The position numbers were made by a program, and so were the translations under genes. DNA of 64,000 bases from positions 222,573 to 286,572 of the forward strand of contig JANLIY010000032.1 in the NCBI GenBank assembly GCA_029490685.1, read 5' to 3'. Positions 43,971 through 56,938 of this stretch are shown in pieces. The notes beneath the pieces are model-generated. The model worked only from the letters and a program-made list of their open reading frames with translations. It had not been told where the DNA came from and made no database searches. The stretch comes from Schizonepeta tenuifolia (lineage: Eukaryota; Streptophyta; Magnoliopsida; Lamiales; Lamiaceae). Numbering within the stretch: position 1 is the stretch's first letter; every line of letters starts with the position of its first letter.

Positions 43971-46900
43971 TGTGATACCCCGAGTTTTTATCCCTTTAGA
44001 GAGCGTCTAATTAACCGAGTAAGTTCAAAGATGAGAATTTAGGAGTAAAATTTTTCTTTTCTAATCGATGAGTTTTGAATAAAACGTTTAATTTGCCTTG
44101 TGAATCTTGTGTGAATTTATTTGTTCAAATTATCTGAGATGATGATGATGTGATTTGTTTGTTGAGTCGTTTATATGAAAATGAGTATGAGATTAAATTC
44201 CAGAAAAATCCCGAGAAGTTTGTTTAATTAAGATAACATAACGTTAATCGCCGAGAAATATGTTTACGCCGATGAACCTAGAATAGAATTAAATTAGAAC
44301 CTTCGAACTTAGAATTTCTTTTAAGATAACTAAGATAGGATAAGAACTTATCCGAGAATTGAGACGAGAAATGAGGCATTAGTCTTGAAAAGGATTAATA
44401 ACCGAATTAATAAGCCGATTAAATTCTTTTAAGAATTAAAGGACTAAAATGATCGAAGCCTTTAATCTTTTAATTTGAGACGTGACATAGGATTGGGATG
44501 AGTTAGTGTCAAAAGTGAAACGAGAAGAGGTTAGACCCGTTAATAGAACAAAACGGAATTAATACGAATCGTTTTACCCGGAAAAACCTTTACGACCGGA
44601 TAATTAATACCTGTAACGACACGACGACGACACGTGTCAACCACCTCTCTCCCTCTCTTGCCACCTCACAACCCTCTCCCACCAACCCTCAATTTCCAAG
44701 ACCAACAAGACATAGTGGTGTCTTGTACATACATTGCTTGAATTATACAAACAAGTTAACTTCAAATCAAACCATCAAATCTTGTTTTTACAATTTCCAA
44801 CAAGTTTAATTCTTTTTCACTTTGTTGAATTTTGAATCCTTTTCATCCAAGACAAGAGAGGAATGCAGCAACTTATTCATTCATTTCCATCTCTCTCTCA
44901 TTTCGATCTCTCTCTCTCTATGCAACAAGAAAAACTCTCTCAAACCCTCTCAATCTCTCTACTCTCGGCATTCCATCTCTCTCACACCTCCATTGATTTT
45001 TCCTCACATGCAACTATAGGTTCAAGCTTATCCTCCATGGAAATGAAGTAGAAGCCATTAATCCTCCATCAATTCCATCCATATTTTCAAAGAAAGGTAC
45101 AAATTTCCAAGTTCTTGAAGTTGAATTCAAGAATTTTCCAACATTTTTCTTTAGTTTGATTCCTAAAAACCTATGGATGATTAATCCTATATTCTTTCTT
45201 TTTCTTTGAGGATTCAAGAAGATATCCTTCTTCTTTTCAAGATCCAAGCTTTGAAGCTACCATTTCCATCCATTTCAATCCCAAGAGCCAAGAGAAGAAT
45301 TTCCATTTATTTAAGTATGATTTCATTTGATTAGTTGTAAAATGTATGTCTATAAGTTCTAAAGGAAAGATCTATGCATGCATGTTATTTAATTTATGTT
45401 TAGGCAAACCTAGGATATGCATGTGCTAATCGAGTGAGAAGAATTCGTTAGGAGAATCGAGCACTAGATGTTAATCGATGAATTAAGAGAAGAAAAAGAA
45501 ACTAAAACCCTAAGAAAATGATGAATGCCAAAAAAATATAAGGAAAATAGGAAAAATGTGAATCTTTGAGTTATTGTTATTTTGATGCTTGAATTGTTAT
45601 TTTTATCATGTTAGTAATGAGATTATATGCATAAAAAATTGAGGAATAAATTGCACAAAATGTGTGCATGTGTGTCGTGTGTTTTAAACAAAAATGGAGA
45701 AATTATTTTGTTGATTTTGTTGATGAATTGAGTGATGTTTTGATCTATGAAATGATTGTATGTTGTGTTGATATTATCATACATGTGTTAAATGAAGAAA
45801 ATATGATTACATGTTGAAATTTTTGAAAGAAATTAAGTGTAGAAATAATAAAAATAATTGGATGTTTAAGTATTTCAATGTATGTATGAATGATAGTTTG
45901 AATATGAAATAGAGATAGAAGTATTGATAAAAAGACTTAAAATATAAAAGCTTTTAATTAAATAAAAGATGAAAGATGTATAAAAGATTTATTAATTAAA
46001 TGCTTTGTATTAAAATTTAAAGACTTGAAATTTTTACTAAAAATATAACAAAAAGATCTTTTATAATAAAGTGAAGAAATTCATAAAAATGTTTATCAAA
46101 AGATAAAGAAATTATTAAGCAAGAAATAGCTTAAAGGTTTAAAACAAATAAAGAAGAAATTATTAAAGAAATAAACAAAAATAAACAAAACCGAGTTAAG
46201 AAGAATTAATCGATAAGAAATAAAAAGGAAGTTAAATTGAGTAAAGAAAAGATGCTAGACGAGTTAAGATAGATACTCGTATAAGTTGATCGAGAAAATG
46301 AAAATAAAATAAGATGTCGAATAATAAGATTGAAAGAAGATTAATTAAATAATTAATTGAGTACGTTATTTCCAATCAAGCGAAGAAAAGATAAACCGAG
46401 ATATTAATTAACGGAATAATATTCGAGTTAAGAAATGAGAATCAAGTTAGAATTTAACAAGAATTTATAAATTCAAAATAGTTTATTAAGAGCTAAGAGA
46501 ATTTTTGTTAAATAAATAAGAGTTATAAAATACCTTATAAGATAGCGGATGTAGAATAAAGTGTTGTCTATATAAATAAGAAAGATAGAATCAATAGTTT
46601 AAGCCTTCATAAAAAGAATTGCATAATCGAGTTAGGCCTTAAAGTCAAAATGGAATGCATGTTAATGTGTCTTGAAGTATGTTTGTTTTATAAGATTTCA
46701 TTGTATGTGTGAATATGTGTTTAAATGCATGATGATATTATATTGTAAAAGATGATTGAATTTGTATGATAAATGATTGATTGTTAAATTGAGAATGAAC
46801 TAAAGACTTTGAAAGAAAGCTCGAGTAATAGAATGATAACAATGAAGTTATTAACTAGAACGAGAATAGTATACGAAGTTAAGTAGTAGAGTTAACCTTT

Positions 46901-48173
46901 TCGAATAGAGTTAATGAAATAAAGACGAGAACGTGAGATTTTTAGAAAAGTTAGAACGAAGAGAGCGACGACTCAAATAGAAGTCCGTCAGTTTAAGTCC
47001 AACGCCTTTGTGTCCGTCTTTCATATATCTTATCTATCGATGTCGAACTATGAAGGATCGAGCCAGATGGATCGTTAAGCAAGGACAAATAGCCCTAGAC
47101 CACCTAGCTAGTTCTTCGGAAGTCAGGTGGGCTTTTCTGAACCAAAATCTATCGATGAAAATTAGTATGCTATTGAATATTATGATATGTTTTTCAAATG
47201 TGATTGACTTGCCATTTTATTGAAGTTAGTATGTGTTATCATCTATGAGGATGTGATTATCCTGTGAAAGCAGGAACCCACGTGTGGTAGATGTTGAGGT
47301 GACTGTAAGCCTTGCTTCGGTTAGGCCGGTCACAGTGTTTGAGAAGGAGGCCTACTTCTCGGCACATGAAGTTATTTGTGATAGATGATACATGCTATTA
47401 TATTATATGATATTTGACTACGCAGTCCGTTTTAAATAAAAATGTTTTGACATGCACAAGTAAAACCGTTTTTAAAACTGCTTATATACTTGTGATGTTT
47501 GGCAAGGCAAGTTCAATTAATATAGCTTTAAGAAGCACCTTTATTCAAATGTTTTGGCTTGTGTTCACTGAGTACGAAGTACTCAGCCCTGCGTGTGTTT
47601 CTAAACATGCAGGTTGACTGGATGGCGATGGCGTGGATACTTGGTGGTGTGGTTTGGTTTTGTTGGTTAAGTTTCGTTGAATTTCAGACTGGCATTTGTA
47701 CGTCTTCATACGTGCAAGTGTTGGGAGTTGATGTTAATTTCCGTTGCAATCTTTTTGAGCTAATGTCTGTTGAAGTTAACACTTTTATTCTCATGTTTTT
47801 GATTCCGAGCGTTGTGCTCGAAGACTTTGAATGCTTGTTGAATTCGTAACCCCTTTAACTTGTAATCCCGAGCGATGGGCTCGAAACTTGATTTGTTGTT
47901 GAACATGTTTCCTTATCTTGATGTATATATTCGTATGATTCCTCTTTTTGTTGGAATTCCCTTCCCATCAGCATGATTTTCTTGTTTGAATTCCCGTTCA
48001 AAGTGAAGTTGAGATGCTCGGTTATTATTCTTTATGGTTTTGAAAACCAAATTCGATTGCCTTATATTCCGCCTTTGTTTTTCCCCGAGCATGTTCCCTT
48101 TATTTGAGTTAGTTCTTAGTTGTTTAGGTTTGTTGTTGTTCGTAAGTCGCACCCCGAGAGTCGGGGCGTGACA
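43971..48173 (+). mobile_element. Gypsy family-2 solo LTR (4,203 bp) inside G1 reverse transcriptase
   Basis: It begins TGTGATACCCCGAG, ends GGGGCGTGACA, and has ATAAC duplicated on each side. It holds no internal domain and no convincing protein. Short frames at 44822-45051, 47008-47223 and 47414-47849 lack known motifs. It is the only complete family-2 LTR here and serves as reference for the fragments at 27789-34472 and 59128-60388. Confidence 0.93.
47556..47616 (+). promoter_or_regulatory. Conserved LTR double hairpin, copy 4 (family 2)
   Basis: Stem CTGAGTAC / GTACTCAG with loop GAA: the A-T pair of family 1 is a G-C pair here. The second stem is CCTGCGTG / CATGCAGG with a G-U pair. It lies about 560 bp from the LTR end. 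Confidence 0.65.
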
Positions 48174-48178
48174 ATAAC
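48174..48178. repeat. Target duplication ATAAC, right copy
   Basis: Matches 43966-43970. Confidence 0.93.
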
Positions 48179-50434
48179 TAGGAATTCGTAATGGCCATAT
48201 CTGGTCCGGAATGCAGTCTTAGGTATATCCTCGGGTTTAATTTTCAATTGATGATACCCAGATCTTAAGTCTATTTTCGAAAAGACACCTACGCCTTTAA
48301 GCTGATCAAAGAGGTCTTCTATCCTTGGCAAAGGATACTTATTCTTAAAGGTGATCTTATTTAGCTCTCGATAGTCTATGCACATTCTCATAGAACCATC
48401 CTTCTTTCTGACGAACAAAACAGGTACTCCCCAAGGTGAAACACTCGGTCTAATGAAACCAAGGTCTAACAACTCTTGCAGTTGGATCTTAAGCTCTTCA
48501 AACTCTTTTGGTGCCATCCTATACAGGGCTTTTGATTTGGGGGCTGATCCTGGTTCTAAGTCAATTGTGAAATCTACATGACGGTCGGGTGGTAAACCAG
48601 GTAATATTTCTGGAAAGACATCTTCATATTCGTTAACAATCTTCATATCTTGTATGGCTTTTTCGGTTCCCGGTTCTTCACTTAGGTATACAAGGTAAGC
48701 TTTGAAATTCTTCTTCTTCATCAACTTCTTGGCTTGTAGGGCGGATATTATCGGTATCCTCCTGCCCATTGCAATCCCATGAAATTCTGTCGGTTCTTTT
48801 CCTGGGGGTTGGAAAGAGATTTTCCTCTCGTTGCAGAGAATTGTGGCATAATTCTCAGACAACCAGTCCATTCCTAAGATTATATCTACATCCCACATTA
48901 TCATAACGTTCAAATTGTTCGCCTTAACCTTAAGAGTCCCAATTTCTAATTCTAGGTTAGAGCAAACATGCGTGGAAGTAGTGATCTCTCCTGAAGGTGT
49001 AGCTACTCTCATAGCGTGTTTAGCTCGTACAGGTCTGATATCTAAGTTATCCGCACACGAGCCAACAATAAAAGAATGCGACGCGCCAGTATCAAACAAT
49101 ATCTTAATAGGGGTATTATGAAGTTTACCCATACCTGCTAGGTTTCCCTTGCCCTTATTCTGCGCACCTTGTTTGATCGCACATGCCCTTGCATTCTGTT
49201 GCTGTTGAGCATGCTGATGGAATTGCCGCTGTGTCATCTGCTGTTGTGGCTGTGCTTGAATTGCCCTCAATGGCTGGGGCTGTCCATACTGATTTTGTCT
49301 TGCCGCTTGCAACGGTTTCGGGCAATCCCTCTTAATGTGCCCCTTCTGCCCGCAGTTAAAGCAACTTCCCGAGTTTGCTTGACAGATTCCGAAGTGTACC
49401 CTATTACACTTGGGACAGGCAGGAACGACAGCTCTCCCTTGGTTGTTTCTTTGTTGCCCTTGAGGCTGACCTTGTTGGTTATTTTCTTTCCATGGTCCCG
49501 CTTGATTATTTCCTTGTAAGTACAGTCTCGACTGACTGTTTCCCTGCCATGGCTTCTTGCCATAATTGTTATTCTGGTTAGGCTGCTGATAGCCTCGCTG
49601 ATTCCCATTCTGATTTCCTTGATTGTTGGAGTGCTGATAGTAGCCACTGTTGTTTCCTCCATCCCATTTCCTTTTTCCCTGGTAGTTATTATTGTTGTTG
49701 TTGTAATAGCCTCGATTCTGGGTTGGGGCTGGCGTGGGTGTTATAGTTTTCCTTTCATTAGGTACTACGGCCTCCATTTCCAAAGCTCGTCCTAAAACCT
49801 CAGTGTAGCTCAGTCCTCCATGGCTAGCTAGCGCTATACCAAACTCATGCTTAAGTCCCCCACGGAACTTCTTTGCGATCTTCTCTTCGGTATCTACCTA
49901 AGCAGGTACATACCTTGACAATTCACAGAACTTGGCATCGTACTCGGTCACTGTCATCTTTCCTTATTTTAAATTATAGAACTCAGCCTCTTTCTAAGCT
50001 CTATAGGTCTTGGGCACGTACTTGTCGTACAATGCTTCCTTAAATTCCTCCCATGTGAAACGAGCCAGGTGCTCCACGGGTATAACCTTCTGCCTAGCTT
50101 CCCACCAGTAGTCAGCTGGTCCGGAAAGCTGGAATGCAACGCATAACAGACGCTCTTCATTAGTACATTTGAGGAGTTTGAAAATTCTCTTAATGGTTCG
50201 TACCCAAAGCTCAGCATCGCTCGGGTTACCAGATCCATTGAACACAGGTGGGTTTCGTTTGAGGAATAAGTCCTTAATATCACGACGGGGTGGTGGTGGA
50301 GGTGGTGATGGTGATGGTGGTGGAGGGGTATCTTGTCTTTCTTGTTCCTCCTCTCTATCATTTTGTGATGGACGTCTACCATGTCCCCTGGGCTTACCAG
50401 GTCTTCCTCTGTTGTTAACTACTCTTGACGGCAT
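48179..50434 (-). pseudogene. gag-pol: G1 gag-pol, 5' part: gag, zinc knuckle, protease, RT N-terminal half
   Basis: ATG 50434 (MPSRVVNNRGRPGKPRG) opens a basic, Pro-rich N-terminus followed by the gag fold (FNGSGNPSDAELWVRTIKRIF ... FQLSGPADYWW). Stops at 49994, about 49970 and about 49900 lie in one unbroken frame and fit Gln or Trp codons lost by single transitions. An Asn/Gln-rich stretch precedes the CCHC knuckle CFNCGQKGHIKRDC. The protease site is LFDTGASHSFI. RT starts near LPPDRHVDFTIDLEPG and runs through VPVLFVRKKDGSMRMCIDYR to KTAFRTRYGHYEF, where the family-2 solo LTR cuts it. The last 18 or so residues of the open frame come from that LTR. Confidence 0.92.
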
Positions 50435-50934
50435 TTTTTTTTGAATTATAGGAAACAAGAAATCTCATTAGCATTTTGAGTTTATGCTTTCGTTTTACTT
50501 ACTAAACCATTTTCCAACTTAAACAAGTTCATGGAAAGAAATAGACCATAACTTCGATACTAGCTCTTTTAAACTTTTAACTTTCCAAGTTAAACTAGAA
50601 TATTCATCTAAACTTTTCTTCTAATCGCGTTTAGAGAAACTTTCCCAAGATCAAAGCCCACTCTTGGGTCATAATATATATACATGTCAAAAAGAATATT
50701 AATTTTGCCTCTAACGAGGACTTATACAAAAAGTTAGACTACGACTACTCTGAACTAGCCTATCTATGTATCGGGTGCACTAACAGGTTGTATCTTCGTA
50801 TCTACTGGAAGTACTAGAACGGAAACGATCCCAAACACTTCGTATCCACATAGAATACTATAAAAGAAGTCTACTGATCCGACTATGTACAAGACAAAAA
50901 GAACTTCTACTACTATGCGTCTAAGACGCTCTGC
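50435..50934 (-). other. G1 spacer between the upstream frames and gag
   Basis: About 500 bp with no open frame. No signal is recognised. Confidence 0.6.
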
Positions 50935-51459
50935 TCAACTAGCTGCGGTTAAGTCACTGCTGCCCTCTACAGCCTGAAACTCCTCAGGGTCCTCCTCAGG
51001 GTCCTTCTCCGGGTCCTCCTCCATCGGATACTCCTCCGGATCCTCCTCTAGATCCTCCTCAAAATCTGTACCAAAGGCGAACTGAAGTGCCTCGTCAACC
51101 CTCAAGGTGGTGCCGTCCAAAAGTATAAATGGTGGTGGTAAAGGCACGTCAGAAACTGTCCTCTCAGAGTCGTCCAAACTGGGCTCTACTGTACGCTTCT
51201 TCAGGGGAAGAAGGTGCTCAGGAAGTGAACTAGACACGTACACCTCTGCAGAACGGGCCCTGGATGGTCCCGCCTCAAACTGTCCTCGGACCCTCGTCCA
51301 CTCAGCATAAATCTCCTCAAGTGGTGTAAGAGGAGATGGTAACTCTAGCAACGCAGCAAGCTCTGCGTCTCTCTCTAAGTACTCGGCTCCAAGAACTAAC
51401 CCCTCACTAGGTGCAAGCATTGGCGGCAACTCTAACAGTGCGGCCATCTCCGGATCCAT
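50935..51459 (-). CDS. Unknown acidic ORF upstream of G1 gag
   Basis: ATG 51459 (MDPEMAALLELPP) was chosen because the extra upstream codons of the open frame begin at a non-ATG. The 175-residue product has two imperfect ELAALLELP-type repeats, a segment with VDEALQFAFGTDF, and a tail of EEDPEE repeats that is strongly acidic. I do not recognise it. It lies between primer site and gag on the gag strand, so it is probably an element-encoded accessory frame. Another frame reading toward the ORF at 51609-51878 is open across the gap, so the two may be parts of one frameshifted gene. Confidence 0.45.
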   Translation of the reverse strand: MDPEMAALLELPPMLAPSEGLVLGAEYLERDAELAALLELPSPLTPLEEIYAEWTRVRGQFEAGPSRARSAEVYVSSSLPEHLLPLKKRTVEPSLDDSERTVSDVPLPPPFILLDGTTLRVDEALQFAFGTDFEEDLEEDPEEYPMEEDPEKDPEEDPEEFQAVEGSSDLTAAS

Positions 51460-51608
51460 GGCAAACGGGCTCAGGCTCGGGATCAGTAGGGATGTGGAGG
51501 TAGGGAAAGTGCTCCTGAACTGGAACAGACCACATGACTCGACTCTCAAAAAATTGCTTATGTATGGCTAGAGCGAATCCAGAAAAGTCACAGATCGGCT
51601 CGGGGTCG

Positions 51609-51878
51609 TCACCGATCAGTGCAATGTGGTACCAGGCTATGCCATGTGCCTAACCGTGCCACTCGTCGGGCAGCCGTACAGGTTAGATCGGCTATTGCCT
51701 GACGCTCAGAAACAAAGTGACGAGCTGCGTAGAAGCGTGCAGCAAAGTCACTGACTAACTGCCCTATATCATGGTTCGGGTCCACCTCGTAGTCGTAGTA
51801 CTCGTCCAAGATCTCGTCCACTACTGTACGCTGTCTCAGGGGTTGGCTCTTCCGAGACATGACACGTGTAGCAGGCAT
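51609..51878 (-). CDS. Unknown short ORF at the start of the G1 internal region
   Basis: ATG 51878 (MPATRVMSRKSQPLRQRTVVDEILDEYYDYEVD) gives 89 residues: a basic start, then an acidic helix and FAARFYAARHF. Near 51650 the protein sense seems to pass to another frame that continues GDDPEPICDFSGFALAIHKQ, suggesting a frameshift. No family is recognised. Its place before gag suggests an accessory frame of G1 or its family. Confidence 0.4.
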   Translation of the reverse strand: MPATRVMSRKSQPLRQRTVVDEILDEYYDYEVDPNHDIGQLVSDFAARFYAARHFVSERQAIADLTCTAARRVARLGTWHSLVPHCTDR

Positions 51879-52761
51879 CCTACAAAGATTTTAAGAGAAC
51901 ACGGATCAGTAACTGGTAGGAATATAACATATCTTAAGGAATTCTTAAATTACAATTAGAATATTCCATTATTCCAATTGAAATACTTAACCACTTAATC
52001 ACAACTTATCTTAATCATCTAGCAATTCAAGAAATTGCACTCAAACAATATACGTAATCAAACCATTTCCCACGATTTTCTTTCCATTTCTTTTAACTTA
52101 TTATCTTTATTATTCTTATTATTTTTTATTTCATTTCCTTAAAAGGAAATTCTTACGGCTTTCATTCATAAAAACAAGTCGACTCCAACGAGTCTGTTGT
52201 TCATGTCACTTTACGCATGTGACATTCGTTTATTCACTTTGATTCCCTTTATTTTGTCCTTTCCGATCCGATCATTTTTTTTTTGAATAATTTCGAACCA
52301 ATGCTTCTTAGAACATCTATGTTATCAAAGAATCGGGAAGGCCTTAGAATTCGTCTAGATTCTCATGCCAACAAAACATCTCAATCAAAGAAATTATAGC
52401 TCACATAGTTTCACATAGTTTCACATACTTTCACAAAGTATAGTACTCATACTTTCACATAATTCACATAATATCACAGAGTATAACTCTTATACTTTAA
52501 TCACATTCATACTTGGCATACTTTATTCACATCATACTTGCATATTTAAACAAAAATTTCTTCTTAAAAGAAATCATACTTTTGAAACTCTTTCCTTACT
52601 TTCCTTGTTTGGTTGAGTCAACGTAGCGGGAGGTTGTTGTCTACACTCTTAAACTTAGTGTTACGACCTAACTTTACTTGAAAGAAGATTTAGGTGTAGA
52701 GCATATACAAATACTCCACCTTACTTACTGAAAGGAACTTGTATACTGAGCAGAAACGACT
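51879..52761 (-). other. G1 5' leader, AT-rich, no gene
   Basis: About 880 bp between the primer site and the first frame. It includes a stretch (about 52400-52540) of irregular TTCACATA / CATACTT tandem words. Nothing else is recognised. Confidence 0.6.
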
Positions 52762-52773
52762 GCTCTGATACCA
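52762..52773 (-). promoter_or_regulatory. Primer binding site of gypsy G1 (initiator Met tRNA)
   Basis: TGGTATCAGAGC on the minus strand, three bases inside the 5' LTR. Confidence 0.9.
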
Positions 52774-53108
52774 CTCTGTCACAGTCCCAAATCCAGAGGG
52801 ACGGCAAAGCCGGGGTGCGACCAAGGGTTGGATTAAAGAAGCAGGAAAGAAGGGGGATAAATAAATAAACAAACAATGATTAAACGACAACTGATATCTA
52901 TGAACATATTTTATTGAAAGAAAGAGAGTCGACCTTGAAAGATCGCTCGACAAGTTGTTCAAAAGGACTAAGTTCATTGTACGGGACTTTGACATAAAGA
53001 TAGGTTTACATTAACTCAAAAAGATTGGCAGCGGAAAGCGTAAAGCTTGACACAAGTTCTTCATCCTAACTACAACTCTTTACTCAACCTCCACCGCTCC
53101 CGACACTC

Positions 53109-53175
53109 AACCTGCACATTTTTAAAACATATGCAGGGCTAAGTATAAACATACTTAGTGGGCACATTGCCGAAA
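53109..53175 (-). promoter_or_regulatory. Conserved LTR double hairpin, copy 5
   Basis: Same CTAAGTAT / ATACTTAG form as copy 3, its partner LTR. Confidence 0.65.
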
Positions 53176-53560
53176 ACATATCATAAGTATAGATTAAATC
53201 AGGCATCTCGATAAATAGCGCATCGGGGTTTTTCATCAAATACCCGAGCCTACTAAACATTTTCTTTCACTTTCCCAATATAGCTTGGCCAAGCCTTTAC
53301 TTGATGTTACGTTCAAACTTGCCCAACTTCTGTTTCAATGCCAGGAAAGAGTTAACTTCTTCTGCGCACGTTCTATTCACCGTGGCTGGCTACCCCTCAA
53401 CAGGGTACCACACACACCGGCTACCGTGTACACTTAAACCCTGGAAAACCCTTTCTGGTTAACTCAGCAGTCCGATCGATTAGTTAACCCCTTTTGGCTA
53501 ACTCAGAAAGGCACAAGAGAACTCACATAAAACAAATATTTTCATGCCTTGATAATCACT

Positions 53561-53565
53561 TTAAA
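53561..53565. repeat. Target duplication TTAAA, left copy
   Basis: Matches 56939-56943. Confidence 0.92.
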
Positions 53566-56500
53566 TGTCACAGCCCCAAATATCGAGGGACAGCAGAAGC
53601 CGGGGTGTGACTGGGGTTGGATTAAAGAAGCGGGGAAGAAGGGGGCTAACTGACTAAACATACATAAAAGACATCAAACATTCAATGAACAAGACTTGAA
53701 TATTATAAAGAAAGAGTTAATCGCTAAGGATTACTCGACAAAAGTACACGGAAGTAACTAAGTTCAAGTTTACAGACTTATGCTACAGTGGTTTGTTCAA
53801 TATACATATTCTCAAAAGACTTAGAGTATTGCAGAGGAAGTAAGTCATAAGCTAAGACATCCTATCTCCTCAACTCAACTTCAACCACCGCCGCTATCAT
53901 CGCTTCAATCTGCACATTTAGAAAACAATGCAGGGCTAAGTACAAAAGTACTTAGTGGGCACGATGCCGAAAATATAATCATAGGTATAGATAAATATGG
54001 CATTTCAAAAATTGTAGCACATCGGGGGTTTTATTAAAAAGGGCCCGTGTCTACTAAACATTTTCTGACTGTTTTTCTCAATTTAGCTTGCAAGCATTTT
54101 TCTGGTATGTTACGTTCAAATCTTGACCAATTCTCATTCACCGTGGCTGGTACCCCTCAACAGGGTATCACATACACCACAGGTTACAAAGTGCACTAAC
54201 TCTGGAAAGCACTTAGCAGCTAACTCAGAGCCGATCGTTAGTTAACCTAATTAGATTAACTCTAAATCTGGAAAACACGAATGTTAACTCAGATAGGTAC
54301 AAGAGAACTCACATAAAACATAAAACAGTTCATGCCATAATTATCACTTTGAAAACACAGATATCAAAGCGATAAAGAAAGGTTTTCCGAGCATTGCTCG
54401 TTTTGTTTTATATATAAAAGCCCACCTTGTGATACAGAACTAATAAGTACTAGCTTCCGATCTCCTAATCTTCCGTCCTTTCCTTACTGCTGGCTTCTTC
54501 CTTCATCGTAAAATAATAACACTTAAAATCGGGTAGCAAAAGATAATCGATCATTGAAAAATCGAAAAAGGTTTTAGTCGTTTCATTTCTTTAGTCAATT
54601 GCACTCTTACTAGTTCATTTTAATTAAACGGGAACGAGACTCGAATAAATCTCGTTTAAAACTTGAAAGGTCTCATACTCGACTCTTAGGTCAGTAGAGA
54701 GGGTATTCGATAGCTCAATACGACTTAAAAGATCAATAGGAACTAAGTTGGAAAGGAAATCAACTTAGGAAATTAAGTTTTAGTCCTTTAGACAAATTAG
54801 GCATTTTCACGTTTAACTAAATTTCTTTACTTTAACGGATACGAGATACTAAATCGTCTCGTTTAGTACTCAAGGCTCCATACTTGACACTGAGGTTAGT
54901 AGGAAGATAGTCGTCGAGTTATTATGGCATAAATGATCGAAAGAAACTAAGTTGCGAACGAAACAACTTAGAAGAATGAATTCTGAAAAATCACTGCGCA
55001 AGGCAGTAACTCTGGGGGCTGCCCAGAACAGGGGAACTGGAAACAGGGGATGAGCTCTGTACCGTTTGAAAGCTTGGGATGTCTAGCTTACGCTCCAATT
55101 TACGGATCGCAAATCCAATAAACGAGCTAAAAGTTATTACAGTTTCCGGCAAGGGTCGCAAAACTGCAGCGCTAACCCTAGTTGCTCGATAGAATCGACG
55201 TATAACTTCTTAGGTTCGTTCTAAGTTCTCGTATTCGATTTCTCATGAAACTTGACCCTCAAGGCAGTCAACACGTACCCCCGTACGTGATGAACTCCTT
55301 TTCAAAACTCGACCAATAGCACGACGTTCTAAACGTCGGCCTCCAACTAACATGTACTAAACCAAAATCAATTAACAATTTCTCGTTTCTAGTTCTCGAC
55401 TATCCCTATAACTCATATTATAATAGCTCGAAAGCTCATGACGTCAACTACAAAGTTATACCTTAGTCCATCATAAAAAATATTATCAAGTTATAATTCT
55501 TATTCGACTTCTCGGTTATTAATTACGACTAATGGTTCGCCTCTTACGCAATTTTAAAAGTTATCGGATTTCGTTCATTTTCTACGTCATCAAACAACAT
55601 CTAACGAGATTCATTTTCATGCATATCATCATTTCATATCATTACTATTTCTCAACTTAAAACGAGTTCTTCGTCTCTTACGACTCACGAAATATTTTTA
55701 GAAAATTCTAAATAAATTCATAACATCAATTAATATCATTAGGAACATTATTTCATCAACAAATCAACAACTAAATCAACTACATGAAAACCCTAAATTT
55801 TCTAATAATTTTCGGTATTAACACTTAATTAAAGAGGGTGTTTTTCTTCATCAATTAACATCATTTATCAAAGGGCTTTCGATTTCTCTTGGTTCTAATC
55901 ACTAATTAAACACTTCCTAAGCATGATTATAACATCAATTGAAAGATTCAAAAATCCTACACATTTCCCCTAATTTTTGGTATTAGCATAGTAGTTAGGG
56001 TTCTTGATTTCAATCAATTTTAATCCCTAATTATCACATCTAACACATCTAATTTCACTAATCCAAGATCAAACATCTAATTCCATCACCCATAATTTTC
56101 GATCCAAAGAAGAAATAAAAAGAAATGGATTTTGGATGAATAGAATTAAAGAGGGAAAGATTACCTTGAAGATTAGTGAAGGAAGAATTGAAGTTCGATG
56201 GATGAATGAAGACTTGTGTGAAAACTTTTGCTCTAGAACTTGATCTTCAACAATGGAGAAATGAAAATGGGAGAGAGAGATGAGAGGGCAGCCGTGTGTG
56301 TTGAGGGAGGGAGGAGATGAGTGAGGATGACTAACATGTTATTAGACATAATATCTAATTTAGACTTAGGTGTAAAGTAGGAATAGTAATATAGTGAGTC
56401 ATAGGTTTAAACTATATTAAATGGAAATATCAAGCTAATGTGAGAGTGTAGAAGTCGGCTATAAGAGGGAAAAGAAGGAAAATACGCGTTTTTCCGACGC

Positions 56501-56938
56501 GATACGACGTTACGGAAATCGAACGACGAAAACGTAGCTTGGCACAAAATCGTCACATTCCGATTCGTCCAAAAATTCTAACGTACTAAACTTAATCGGA
56601 AAATAATAATTAAAAACTTAATTCCGATAAAACTCGGGACGACACAGTCCGAGTTTCATCCGGAAAATCATAAAAACGAACTTTCTCGGGCGAGTTCGTA
56701 TCGCGATTTCGTGAATGTAAAAATCAGACGGTTTTCCGTTCTGAGTTCACGAACCAAAAACTTTTCGTACGCGATAACCCTAAATACAGTAGTCATCTAG
56801 CTGACTTCCGTAATTTATTTTCGGAAACGGATTTGACCGTTAGTCTTAGAATTCAAAATCGTAAACTTAGGCGTGCAAAGCCATTATTAATATTAACTTT
56901 AAAATTTTGAGATCGTAAGGAATTTTCGGGGTATTACA
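53566..56938 (-). mobile_element. Gypsy family-1 solo LTR (3,373 bp) inside the G1 5' LTR
   Basis: It begins TGTCACAGCCCC and ends GGGGTATTACA on plus, flanked by TTAAA. G1 LTR sequence joins perfectly across it (ATAATCACTTTAAAACACAG as at 39100). It is closer to the G2 LTR (60402-63882) than to its G1 host. No internal domain or protein is present. Confidence 0.93.
53906..53972 (-). promoter_or_regulatory. Conserved LTR double hairpin, copy 6
   Basis: Stem CTAAGTAC / GTACTTAG with a 4-base loop. The outer stem is weakened by one change (TCTGCA instead of CCTGCA). Confidence 0.6.

Noticed and set aside
47008..47849. Host gene exons in the family-2 solo LTR
   Set aside because: The frames are short and lie wholly between the LTR ends. 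The hairpin region crosses one of them, and no known domain is seen.
49169..49519. Plus-strand ORF opposite G1 gag
   Set aside because: A shadow of the Gln/Asn-rich gag region. The minus frame has the zinc knuckle and protease.
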